A stretch of DNA of 45,893 nucleotides from an uncultured Spirochaetales bacterium. GTDB taxonomy: Bacteria; Spirochaetota; Spirochaetia; Sphaerochaetales; Sphaerochaetaceae. The DNA lies in contig CALXOO010000015.1 of NCBI GenBank assembly GCA_944390045.1, positions 1 to 45,893 of the forward strand, in the 5' to 3' direction. Numbering within the stretch: the first letter of the stretch is position 1; every line of letters begins with the position of its first letter. Below are positions 1 through 6,761 of the stretch, piece by piece. The translations under genes were made by a program, and so were the position numbers. The notes below the pieces were generated by a model that saw only the letters and a list, made by a program, of their open reading frames with translations, did not search any database and had not been told where the DNA came from.

Positions 1-12
1 CGACTCATGACA

Positions 13-61
13 GTTGCATTTGCCTTTACAAAGTTGCATTTACTCGGTAAGGGTTGCTTTT
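13..61. repeat. Three GTTGC(A/T)TTT repeats with 20-bp period
   Basis: GTTGCATTT occurs at 13-21 and 33-41, and GTTGCTTTT at 53-61, so the units start exactly 20 bp apart. This looks like a row of protein-binding sites. Multiple short repeats of about this period are typical of the ends of IS21-family elements, where they bind the transposase, so this could be the terminus of an element lying left of the window. Regulatory sites for the downstream lipoprotein gene are an alternative. No gene is visible in bases 1-180. Confidence 0.5.
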
Positions 62-155
62 AACTTTTCAATCGACCGCTGATTATTTTACGTTCTCTTG
101 ACGGAAGCAGTTCACGAAACCTTTGCAATTATCATGTTCCATGATGTATTCTTTG

Positions 156-164
156 TGCTAGAAT
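156..164 (+). promoter_or_regulatory. Putative extended -10 promoter of the first lipoprotein gene
   Basis: TGC followed by TAGAAT at 159-164 matches an extended -10 element. No good -35 is seen 17-18 bp upstream. The same TAGAAT hexamer is found before several other genes in this window, which supports the call. Transcription would start near 171, leaving a leader of about 25 nt. Confidence 0.4.
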
Positions 165-195
165 TTCAACCAATTTCCAAATGGAGGTAATTGTC

Positions 196-678
196 ATGAA
201 AAATGGTTTGAAGGTACTTGTTATGGCATTTGCGGTCATTGCGCTGCTTGCCGGATGTTCAACAAGTGAAGTCGTTGAGACCGTACCCGAGATTGTCGTT
301 CCCGCGCCCGCTCCCGTAGTTGAGGCTCCGGCACCGGCTCCCGTAGTCGAAGAGGCCGCTCCTGTCCAGGAGTCTGCCGCAGTCGAGCCGATCACAGGCA
401 CTCTCTCATACGCAGGCTACACAGTCTCCTACAGCGCTGTTCCCGGAAAGGCTGAAGTCACCTATCCCAGCTTCATCACCGACGAGGAGATCTCAGCATT
501 CTTCGCTTATACATATTCAAATAATGCACAGTGGCTCGAGGGCGTCTACTTCGAGGTCACAGCACCCGGACAGATGGTCATCACTTTCCCTGAGAGCGTG
601 ACTGTCGCTGATGCCACTGCTGTTGTCAACCTGATGCTCGCTGATCTGAACACCTTCCTGGCCGAGTATCTCGCCTGA
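196..678 (+). CDS. Small lipoprotein with a domain shared with the next gene
   Basis: Unrecognised family. The start is placed at ATG 196, not the upstream ATG 181, because GGAGG at 183-187 sits 8 bases before it. The 160-residue product begins with a basic and hydrophobic signal ending in a lipobox (LLAGC), so it should be a lipid-anchored envelope protein. A linker rich in Pro, Ala, Val and Glu (residues ~25-65) follows. The C-terminal ~90 residues form a domain (GTLSYAGYTVSY to the end) that is clearly homologous to residues ~90-185 of the 5'-nucleotidase encoded next; shared words include ITDEE, PGQMVITFPE and TVADATAVVN. It is probably a paralogue made by tandem duplication. Function unknown. 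Confidence 0.8.
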   Translation: MKNGLKVLVMAFAVIALLAGCSTSEVVETVPEIVVPAPAPVVEAPAPAPVVEEAAPVQESAAVEPITGTLSYAGYTVSYSAVPGKAEVTYPSFITDEEISAFFAYTYSNNAQWLEGVYFEVTAPGQMVITFPESVTVADATAVVNLMLADLNTFLAEYLA

Positions 679-695
679 GGTCCCGTGCCGTGTTG

Positions 696-727
696 CCCGG
701 GGAGGGGACATGATGTCTCGCCCCGGG
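696..727 (+). terminator. Putative terminator hairpin after the lipoprotein gene
   Basis: CCCGGGG at 696-702 pairs with CCCCGGG at 721-727, and an inner GACA/TGTC stem can form. Only a weak T-rich tail follows, so it may be a processing or partial termination site. The 181 bases between the two lipoprotein genes hold nothing else clear. Confidence 0.45.
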
Positions 728-859
728 TGAAATTTCAACAAAATCTTCATTCTGACCCCCGAATTTAGTTACCTCCTGCATTCTTGCGTGTTATCATTCA
801 CATACGATGTTTTGCCGCTGGCGGACATCACTCGATGAAAAACATTCAGGAGGATACAA

Positions 860-3004
860 GTGAAGCATTTTACCAAGCCGCTTTCCGTCGTCCTTTTGGC
901 CATGATGCTGGTCCTGTCCCTGGCAGGATGCCAGACCAGTGAGCCTGTGGACACTGTTCCGGAAATTGTAGTCCCGGCTCCAGCAGCGGAGACTGATGCG
1001 CCCGCAGCGGAGACGGTTGCCGATACCAGTGCACCAGCCGTTGATACAGCCGCACAGACAGCTGCTCCGGAACCTGCTCCGGCTGCACAGCCCGTGACTG
1101 AGGCTGCCCCGCAGGTCGTGAGACAGACGGGTTCCCTTTCTTTCTTCGGCTACACCCTGACATATGACGCCGTTCCCGGCAGGGCTGATGTGAGCTACCC
1201 GGCATTCATCACTGACGAAGAGGTCGATGCTTTCTTCGCCTTTGCTTTCCCGCGTCACTCTGATCTGCTTTCCGGTGTCTATTATGAGATCACAGGTCCC
1301 GGCCAGATGGTCATCACATTCCCGGAGAACGTGACGGTCGCAGATGCAACTGCCGTGGTCAATGTGCTTGCTGTTGATCTGCAGGATTTCATCCAGCAGT
1401 ATCTTGCCACTGACAGCCCTGTTGAGGTTGTCGTGACTCAGGACGAGCCTGTCGTAGAAGCTCCTGCCGCTGAAGATGTCAGTGCGGAACAGCCGGAAGT
1501 ATTTCCTTTCGGTGTGACGGAAATCGTCAAGGCCGACGGAGATGACACATTCAGCCTCTATGTCGTCCATACGAATGATGTCCACGGAAGAATTGTTGAG
1601 GGAGAGGATGGCTCAGCAGGATATGCGAAGCTCTCAACTCTGCTCAAGATGGGACGCTCAGTGACGGACAACATCCTTGTGCTTGACGCAGGTGATGTCC
1701 TGCACGGAACAAATCTCGCCAACGTATTCGAGGGTGAGTCAGTCGGAGTGCTTCTCTCAATGCTTGGATATGATGCAGTCGCGCCGGGTAACCATGACTT
1801 CAACTATGGCAGCGACCGCCTTGTTGAACTGGCAGGTCTGAGCGAGCAGATTGGCGGACCCAAGGTGCTTGCCGCCAACATCCTGGATGGAAACGGAAAC
1901 CTTGTCTTCCAGCCTTATCAGGTGTATGACTACAACGGATTCGATGTCGTCGTGATCGGACTGTCAACACCGGATACAAAGACCAAGAGCCACCCGAGGA
2001 ACACTGAAGGTCTGACTTTCTGGGATGACTCCTATGTCCAGTACGCACAGAGCGCGATCGACCTTGCCCACGAGATCGGTGATTATGTGATAGTCCTTGG
2101 CCATATCGGTCTTGATGCCGACGGGTCAAGCGGAATCACAAGCGACTGGATCTGCTCCAACCTCAACGGAATCGACCTCTTCGTCGATGGACACAGCCAC
2201 ACTGTCCTTGAGAACGGCATGGAGGTCAATGGCACACTCATTGTCTCAACAGGCCAGTATCTCAACAATGTCGGTCTTGTCGAGATCAGTGTCGTAGATG
2301 GTGTCGCCCAGGGTGAGAATGCGATGCTCATCCCTGCCAGCGAGATCATTGATCCTTCGACCAGTGCACTTGCCAAGAGCCTTGGCATCACATATGTTGC
2401 AGATGATCCTCAGGTAACGGCATACATTGACCAGCTCAATGCTGACCTTGAGGCCAGGTTCAGCCAGGTCGTAGCCAATGTGCCAGTTGATCTTGACGGC
2501 GAGAGAGCGCATGTCAGGACCCGTGTGACTAACATGTCCAGGCTGATCTGCGAGGCTATGACAGCTGAGACAGGCGCTGATTTCACGATCATCAACGGCG
2601 GAGGCATCAGGGCTTCCATCGCAGCTGGTCCCGTGACACTGGGAGACATCAACAATGTCCTGCCGTTCACGAATACAGTGACTGTCTGTGAGATCACAGG
2701 CGCCCAGGTCCTTGAGGCCCTTGAGTACGGATACTCGATGGCACCGGAGTCCAATGCGGCATTCAGCCAGAGTGACCTCAGAGTCGTTTACAGCAGGTTT
2801 GCTGAGCCCGGTGAGAGAATCCGCCGTGTGCTGCTTCCCGATGGAACTCCTCTCGAAGCAGATGCCACATACACTGTTGCCACGAATGACTTCATGGCGG
2901 CTGGCGGAGACGGCTACACGATGTTCGGCCGTGTTGTCCAGGAAGGACGCCAGCTGAACGAGGTCTTCGCTGACTATCTTGCCAGGATTTATCCTGCAAA
3001 CTGA
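860..3004 (+). CDS. Lipoprotein 5'-nucleotidase / UshA-family phosphoesterase with extra N-terminal domain
   Basis: The GTG start at 860 follows a strong Shine-Dalgarno (CAGGAGGA, 848-855). The 714-residue protein has a lipoprotein signal (lipobox LAGC), a Pro/Ala-rich linker, the ~90-residue domain shared with the preceding lipoprotein (about 90-185), a second linker, and then a complete 5'-nucleotidase. Metallophosphatase motifs are visible: HTNDVHG (residues 237-243), LDAGDVLHGT, GNHDFNYG, VLGHIGLD and VDGHSHT. The C-terminal nucleotide-binding domain has INGGGIRAS and TNDFMAAGGDGY. The family hydrolyses nucleoside 5'-phosphates or UDP-sugars at two divalent metals outside the cytoplasm. 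Here it should be lipid-anchored and act in nucleotide or phosphate scavenging. The attached N-terminal domain is unusual. Confidence 0.9.
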   Translation: MKHFTKPLSVVLLAMMLVLSLAGCQTSEPVDTVPEIVVPAPAAETDAPAAETVADTSAPAVDTAAQTAAPEPAPAAQPVTEAAPQVVRQTGSLSFFGYTLTYDAVPGRADVSYPAFITDEEVDAFFAFAFPRHSDLLSGVYYEITGPGQMVITFPENVTVADATAVVNVLAVDLQDFIQQYLATDSPVEVVVTQDEPVVEAPAAEDVSAEQPEVFPFGVTEIVKADGDDTFSLYVVHTNDVHGRIVEGEDGSAGYAKLSTLLKMGRSVTDNILVLDAGDVLHGTNLANVFEGESVGVLLSMLGYDAVAPGNHDFNYGSDRLVELAGLSEQIGGPKVLAANILDGNGNLVFQPYQVYDYNGFDVVVIGLSTPDTKTKSHPRNTEGLTFWDDSYVQYAQSAIDLAHEIGDYVIVLGHIGLDADGSSGITSDWICSNLNGIDLFVDGHSHTVLENGMEVNGTLIVSTGQYLNNVGLVEISVVDGVAQGENAMLIPASEIIDPSTSALAKSLGITYVADDPQVTAYIDQLNADLEARFSQVVANVPVDLDGERAHVRTRVTNMSRLICEAMTAETGADFTIINGGGIRASIAAGPVTLGDINNVLPFTNTVTVCEITGAQVLEALEYGYSMAPESNAAFSQSDLRVVYSRFAEPGERIRRVLLPDGTPLEADATYTVATNDFMAAGGDGYTMFGRVVQEGRQLNEVFADYLARIYPAN

Positions 3005-3025
3005 TGTCCTGAAGACAGCAGTAAG

Positions 3026-3056
3026 TGCCCCCGTGTAAAAAGCGGGGGCATTAATT
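3026..3056 (+). terminator. Rho-independent terminator of the 5'-nucleotidase gene
   Basis: TGCCCCCG (3026-3033) pairs perfectly with CGGGGGCA (3043-3050) around a 9-nt loop and is followed by TTAATTTCTTTCT. It lies 22 bases after the stop codon. Confidence 0.85.
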
Positions 3057-3107
3057 TCTTTCTGTTAATGAACTTGCAGTTTGAATTAAGAAATTGACGC
3101 AAACCAA

Positions 3108-3136
3108 TTGACCAAAAGGGCGCTTTATCCTAATAT
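3108..3136 (+). promoter_or_regulatory. Promoter of tRNA-Asn
   Basis: TTGACC at 3108-3113 and TAATAT at 3131-3136 are separated by 17 bp, close to the sigma-70 consensus. The tRNA begins about 15 bases after the expected start site. Confidence 0.75.
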
Positions 3137-3157
3137 CTAGAACGTTGCGATAAGCAT

Positions 3158-3230
3158 TCCCCTTTAGCTCAGTCGGTAGAGCAGCGGACTGTTAATCCGC
3201 CTGTCGCAAGTTCAAATCTTGCAGGGGGAG
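3158..3230 (+). tRNA. tRNA-Asn (GTT)
   Basis: A 73-nt cloverleaf is readable. The acceptor TCCCCTT (3158-3164) pairs with AGGGGGA (3223-3229) with one G-T pair. D-arm TAGCTCAGTCGGTAGAGC, anticodon loop CTGTTAA with anticodon GTT, and T-arm GCAAG-TTCAAAT-CTTGC are all present. The discriminator is G, and no CCA is encoded. It is followed at once by a terminator. Confidence 0.95.
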
Positions 3231-3235
3231 CTTCC

Positions 3236-3265
3236 AGGGATCCGGTTGTCCGGATCCCTTTTTTT
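3236..3265 (+). terminator. Terminator of tRNA-Asn
   Basis: A perfect 10-bp stem (AGGGATCCGG at 3236-3245 with CCGGATCCCT at 3250-3259) has loop TTGT and runs into a T tract at 3259-3265. Confidence 0.92.
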
Positions 3266-3268
3266 GTG

Positions 3269-3385
3269 GATATTGCACAAAAGTGTTGGAAAACAGAAGC
3301 AGACAAGTATCAGTACAGAGAAAAGCATAAGAGTTGGGATAGAACAATAAAGGCGCTAAATCCTAAGATGAAGTTACCACACTAA
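3269..3385 (+). pseudogene. Probable C-terminal fragment of an unidentified gene
   Basis: Immediately after the tRNA terminator an open frame runs to TAA at 3383-3385 and encodes about 38 residues of protein-like composition, ending in TIKALNPKMKLPH. It has no convincing start or ribosome binding site, so it is best read as the 3' remnant of a gene brought in next to the tRNA, perhaps a transposase. I do not recognise the family. A GGCGCT / AGCGCC inverted pair lies over and after its end (about 3353 and 3395). Confidence 0.35.
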
Positions 3386-3404
3386 CATCAGGAGAAGCGC
3401 CTAA

Positions 3405-3515
3405 GTGGACTATAGCAGAAGTATCCTTCATTTGCCACAGTGTGAGCCGACCGGACATGAAATTGAGGTCATCAGAAATGAGGGCAGAGGAATAACCCCA
3501 AAACAGCCTTTTTAG
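3405..3515 (+). CDS. Small ORF, 36 residues, unknown
   Basis: GTG at 3405 is preceded by GGAG at 3391-3394 with suitable spacing. The frame stays open to TAG at 3513-3515 (product begins MDYSRSILHLPQCEPTG). The stop lies inside a hairpin (AACAGCC at ~3502 with GGCTGTT after a TTTTTA loop). It could be the beheaded start of a larger gene or a genuine small protein. No family is recognised. It sits in the ~300-bp patch between two tRNAs, a common landing site for mobile DNA. Confidence 0.3.
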   Translation: MDYSRSILHLPQCEPTGHEIEVIRNEGRGITPKQPF

Positions 3516-3531
3516 GCTGTTAAACTGCATG

Positions 3532-3565
3532 AAAAAAACAAACTCCCATACATCACAGGGAGTTT
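3532..3565 (-). terminator. Terminator of the minus-strand tRNA (and possibly efp)
   Basis: On the minus strand AAACTCCC (3558-3565) pairs with GGGAGTTT (3540-3547) and is followed by G and seven T (3532-3539). It lies just downstream of the CAT-anticodon tRNA. Confidence 0.85.
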
Positions 3566-3574
3566 ATTAAATAG

Positions 3575-3647
3575 TGGGCCCACCTGGATTTGAACCAGGG
3601 ACCAACGGGTTATGAGTCCGCGGCTCTGACCGCTGAGCTATAGGCCC
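3575..3647 (-). tRNA. tRNA with CAT anticodon (probably tRNA-Ile2, otherwise tRNA-Met)
   Basis: The minus strand folds as a 73-nt tRNA. Acceptor GGGCCTA pairs with TGGGCCC, the D-arm begins TAGCTCAGCGGT, the anticodon loop is CTCATAA, and the T-arm is CCTGG-TTCAAAT-CCAGG. The discriminator is A, and CCA is not encoded. CAT occurs in initiator Met, elongator Met and lysidine-modified Ile2. The GGACTCATAACCC stem with TTGGTC resembles bacterial Ile2 species, but the sequence alone does not settle it. Confidence 0.85.
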
Positions 3648-3665
3648 ATAAAATCAACATGCAGG

Positions 3666-3695
3666 ATTCTAGCCCAGATCAAGCGACTTGTGCAA
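3666..3695 (-). promoter_or_regulatory. Promoter of the CAT-anticodon tRNA
   Basis: On the minus strand TTGCAC (3690-3695) and TAGAAT (3666-3671) are 18 bp apart. The -10 matches the TAGAAT hexamer seen upstream of other genes here. Confidence 0.6.
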
Positions 3696-3725
3696 GGCCC
3701 GATTCCCGCATGTCAGCTAATTCTG

Positions 3726-4289
3726 TTACTTGTTGACTCTTTCCAAGTATTCCTTTGTCTCTGTGTTGACACGGATCTTCTCACCCTGCTTGATGAAGAT
3801 GGGGACCCTGACACGGAGTCCGGTCTCGGTTGTGACGTACTTTGTGGCACCCTGGACCGTGTCGCCCTTGACCGCTTCCTCAGCTTCAGCGACTGTGAAC
3901 ACGATCTTGGTGGGGATGATGATATCCAGAACCTGGTCCTCCCAGAATGTCGCCCTGTAGGTCTCTCCTTCCTTCATGAAGTACTGATAGTCGGGATAGC
4001 TGGCCATGGGGACCTCGAACTGCTCGAAGGTCTCGACATTCATGAAGGAGAAGTTTGTGCCGTCATTGAAAAGATACTGCACATCCCTGTCCTCTACTGT
4101 GATGTCCTCAGCGTTGTCCTGGCTCTTCATTGTCTCGGAAAGGACCTGGCCTGTTGAGGGGCTCTTCAGCTTGAGCCTTACGAAGGCGGAACCCTTGCCG
4201 GGGTTGACGAACTCCCTCTCGATGCAGACGAAGGGCTGACCTTTGATAAGAAGGGCTGTACCCTTGTCTATCTGACCTGCTTTGATCAT
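3726..4289 (-). CDS. efp: Elongation factor P
   Basis: The 187-residue product has the standard EF-P length and three-beta-barrel layout. EF-P binds ribosomes stalled on polyproline stretches and promotes peptide-bond formation. The tip loop reads NPGKGSAF with Lys32, the residue that EpmA beta-lysylates in the E. coli-type system. The C-terminal signature is visible around GATKYVTTETGLRVRVPIF. It lies 117 bp downstream of epmA on the same strand, which fits modification by that enzyme. A GAGGT element precedes the ATG. A candidate own promoter (TATATC at 4337-4342) suggests it can be transcribed separately from epmA. Confidence 0.95.
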   Translation of the reverse strand: MIKAGQIDKGTALLIKGQPFVCIEREFVNPGKGSAFVRLKLKSPSTGQVLSETMKSQDNAEDITVEDRDVQYLFNDGTNFSFMNVETFEQFEVPMASYPDYQYFMKEGETYRATFWEDQVLDIIIPTKIVFTVAEAEEAVKGDTVQGATKYVTTETGLRVRVPIFIKQGEKIRVNTETKEYLERVNK

Positions 4290-4336
4290 TTTTGTACCTC
4301 TATCTTGTTATTGTTTAGCGATTTGACCAGAAGAAT

Positions 4337-4364
4337 GATATAGCAAAGGCAGGGGGAAAGTAAA
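4337..4364 (-). promoter_or_regulatory. Putative promoter of efp
   Basis: On the minus strand TTTACT (4359-4364) and TATATC (4337-4342), the latter preceded by TGC, are spaced by 16 bp within the epmA-efp gap. Confidence 0.45.
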
Positions 4365-4406
4365 GAATAGGTCAATATTTTACGTAAGCCCTTGCCTGTT
4401 AATAAG

Positions 4407-5393
4407 TTATTCCTTCAGAAGCCTGTCGAACGGGAAGAGCAGCACTTCCCTTATGTCCCTTTTGCCGGACAGGCACATCAGGAGCCTGTCAAGCCCGATC
4501 GCCACTCCTGAGGATGAAGGAATCTCCAGTGATGGAAAGCGGGGTGAAATGTCTGGTATGGGGAGGCCGCTGTCAGATCTCTGTGCCACAAGACGGGCAT
4601 ATTCCCTTTCATAATATGTCTCCGTCACACCCGGGTCCGTCTCTTCTCTGTAGCAGTTGGCCACTTCCATTCCCATTATGTACATTTCCCAGCGGCTGCG
4701 GTATGGTCTGCCGTCCTGTTTTGCGGCAAGGCAGTCAATCTGGTAAGGGTAGTCCGTGAGCACTACGATCCTGTCTTCCGGAAGCTGTGGCTCCACATAG
4801 GTGATGAATATCCGGTTGAAGATATCATCCCAGGCCTCATCCTGCTCAGGCTCCTGGCCGAGCTCAATGGCGCGTTCCCTCAGCAGCTTCCTGTCCTGGT
4901 ACTGTTCCAGGTCAGTGTGTGCGTACATGATCATGGCCTCATTCACGCTCATTATGATGAAGTCCTTTCTGAAACAGTCCGGACTTGAATCAGAGGCAAG
5001 AGCCTTCAGAAGCTCCTGTGTAAGTCCGATTGAGTCCTTCTCATCATAACCGACAGTGTAGTACTCAAGCATTGAGAATTCAGGGTTGTGGATGCTTCCC
5101 AGCTGCTCACTGTTTCTGAAGCACTGACTGATCTGATAGATACTGCCGCTACCGCCTGCCAGGGCCTCCTTCATGAATATTTCTGGTGAAGGGATCAGAT
5201 AGAAATCCCGGCTTGCGACGAACTCGTTTATGAAACGTGTCTCGAAGTTCTGAATCGTGGGTTCCGGAATCAGTGTCGGACTCAGTGTAGGCGTGAAGAC
5301 TTCAAGATAGTCTCTGGAGTCGAAGAAGTCCCTGATGGCACGATACATGCGGCTCCTGTCTTTCTGGCTTTGAAAGTTGAACATATGCCACAT
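4407..5393 (-). CDS. epmA: EF-P--(R)-beta-lysine ligase (PoxA / GenX)
   Basis: This 328-residue class II lysyl-tRNA synthetase paralogue lacks the N-terminal anticodon-binding domain. It activates (R)-beta-lysine and attaches it to the conserved EF-P lysine. Visible motifs are TPTLSPTLIPEP near the N-terminus, class II motif 2 (QCFRNSEQLGSIHNPEFSML) and motif 3 (GVAIGLDRLLMCL) near the C-terminus. Length fits EpmA (~325). The start could be ATG 5393 or the in-frame ATG three codons on; neither has a strong ribosome binding site. The gene stands next to efp. The partner aminomutase EpmB, which makes beta-lysine, is not in the window. Its 5' end faces mnmE. Confidence 0.92.
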   Translation of the reverse strand: MWHMFNFQSQKDRSRMYRAIRDFFDSRDYLEVFTPTLSPTLIPEPTIQNFETRFINEFVASRDFYLIPSPEIFMKEALAGGSGSIYQISQCFRNSEQLGSIHNPEFSMLEYYTVGYDEKDSIGLTQELLKALASDSSPDCFRKDFIIMSVNEAMIMYAHTDLEQYQDRKLLRERAIELGQEPEQDEAWDDIFNRIFITYVEPQLPEDRIVVLTDYPYQIDCLAAKQDGRPYRSRWEMYIMGMEVANCYREETDPGVTETYYEREYARLVAQRSDSGLPIPDISPRFPSLEIPSSSGVAIGLDRLLMCLSGKRDIREVLLFPFDRLLKE

Positions 5394-5441
5394 GATATTG
5401 TTCTTTTGCCTCTTTTGCCTATATACTTCTTGGCGAATAAA

Positions 5442-6761
5442 ATGTTCGACTATACGACAGATATCCCCATTTACGCCCTGGCAACGGCCCGTGCTCCAAG
5501 TGCCCTGGCGGTGACAAGAACAAGCGGAAAAAACAGCATCACCCTTCTGTCAAAGGCCTTTTCCTCTCCCGGCAGGCTTATTGCTGCGGCGGACAAGAGT
5601 CTGTTGCATGGCTATCTCAGGGATGATGACGGCAGTGATATAGATGAGGTGGTCCTTGCTGTCTACCGCGAGGGCAGCGGCTACACGGGCGAGGAGGCCG
5701 TCGAAATCAGCACTCACGGCTCGCTGGCTGTGATTGACCGTCTTTCACGCAGGCTTGAGGAGCTGGGTTTCAGACCAGCCAGCAAAGGGGAGTTCACCTT
5801 CCGGGCCTTCATGCATGGCAGAATGGACCTGACCCAGGCAGAGGCCGTGGAGGAGATAGTAAACTCCAAGTGTGAAAGTGCACAGGAGCGGGCCCTCGGA
5901 CGTCTTGAGGGGCGGCTGAGGGGGCGGCTGGAGTCAATCAGGGCCAGCCTGCTTGATATCCTGGCATCAATTGAGGTCCAGCTGGACTACGCAGAGGATG
6001 AGATTCTGGAGGACTGGGTCTTTCCTGACGGGGAGATCTCATCGATCTGCGCGGAGCTCAGGCGCCTTGTTGAATCATACAGCGCGAGCCGCATTCAGCG
6101 TGATGGTGCCAAAGTGGTGCTGGCCGGACCGGCAAACGCGGGAAAGAGCTCGCTGTTCAACCATCTGGTCAAGGAGGAGAGGGCGATTGTGAGCCCTGTG
6201 GCCGGGACGACGCGTGATTACATCGAGGCCTGGATAGACCTGTCCGGCCTTCCTGTCCATCTGTATGACACCGCAGGCCTGAGAGAAAGCGGTGATGAGG
6301 TCGAGGGTGAGGGAATGCGCAGGAGCCGCGCCCTGATGGAGGATGCGGACCTCGTTGTCTATCTGACGGATCCCGATAACCCGGATGTCCCCGCGGACCT
6401 GGACACGGATCGTACCCTTGTCGTCTTTTCAAAGAGCGATATTGAGCACAGAGCCACTTCACTTTCTTTCTCTTCAGTCACGGGAGAGGGTATAGGAGAG
6501 CTTGTGAATGCGATCAGGCAGAGAATCGGATCAGTTCTGCTTCCGGGTGATGATATGGTCATCGACAGCAGACGTCAGAAGGAAGGTCTTGAGCGCTGTC
6601 TTGCATGTCTTGAGGCCGCACGCTCGAACCGCGGACAGAGTGCGGACATCATGGCCCTCTTCTTCCAGGGTGCGCTTGAGGAGCTGGCCCTGCTGACCGG
6701 GGAAGTGACAAATGAGGAACTTTTGGATACCCTCTTCTCCAAGTTCTGTTTAGGTAAGTGA
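5442..6761 (+). CDS. mnmE: tRNA-modifying GTPase MnmE
   Basis: With MnmG this GTPase installs the carboxymethylaminomethyl group on wobble uridine 34 of certain tRNAs. An upstream in-frame ATG (5370) would add 24 residues that fit no family member and would run through epmA, so the start is set at ATG 5442 (product starts MFDYTTDIPIYALATARAPS, 439 aa, near the family's ~450). The N-terminal tetrahydrofolate-binding domain is followed by a helical domain and an inserted G domain: G1 GPANAGKSS (~229-237), G2 GTTRD, G3 DTAGL and G4 SKSD in place of the usual NKSD. The C-terminus carries the catalytic Cys in FCLGK (usually FCIGK). The stop overlaps the mnmG start. Confidence 0.95.
   Translation: MFDYTTDIPIYALATARAPSALAVTRTSGKNSITLLSKAFSSPGRLIAAADKSLLHGYLRDDDGSDIDEVVLAVYREGSGYTGEEAVEISTHGSLAVIDRLSRRLEELGFRPASKGEFTFRAFMHGRMDLTQAEAVEEIVNSKCESAQERALGRLEGRLRGRLESIRASLLDILASIEVQLDYAEDEILEDWVFPDGEISSICAELRRLVESYSASRIQRDGAKVVLAGPANAGKSSLFNHLVKEERAIVSPVAGTTRDYIEAWIDLSGLPVHLYDTAGLRESGDEVEGEGMRRSRALMEDADLVVYLTDPDNPDVPADLDTDRTLVVFSKSDIEHRATSLSFSSVTGEGIGELVNAIRQRIGSVLLPGDDMVIDSRRQKEGLERCLACLEAARSNRGQSADIMALFFQGALEELALLTGEVTNEELLDTLFSKFCLGK

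Noticed and set aside
794..1585. Long minus-strand ORF (263 codons) opposite the 5'-nucleotidase gene
   Set aside because: Composition is that of a shadow frame; the plus strand carries clear lipoprotein and phosphoesterase motifs over the same bases.
5370..5441. Upstream start for MnmE
   Set aside because: It adds 24 hydrophobic residues unlike any MnmE and overlaps the epmA start.
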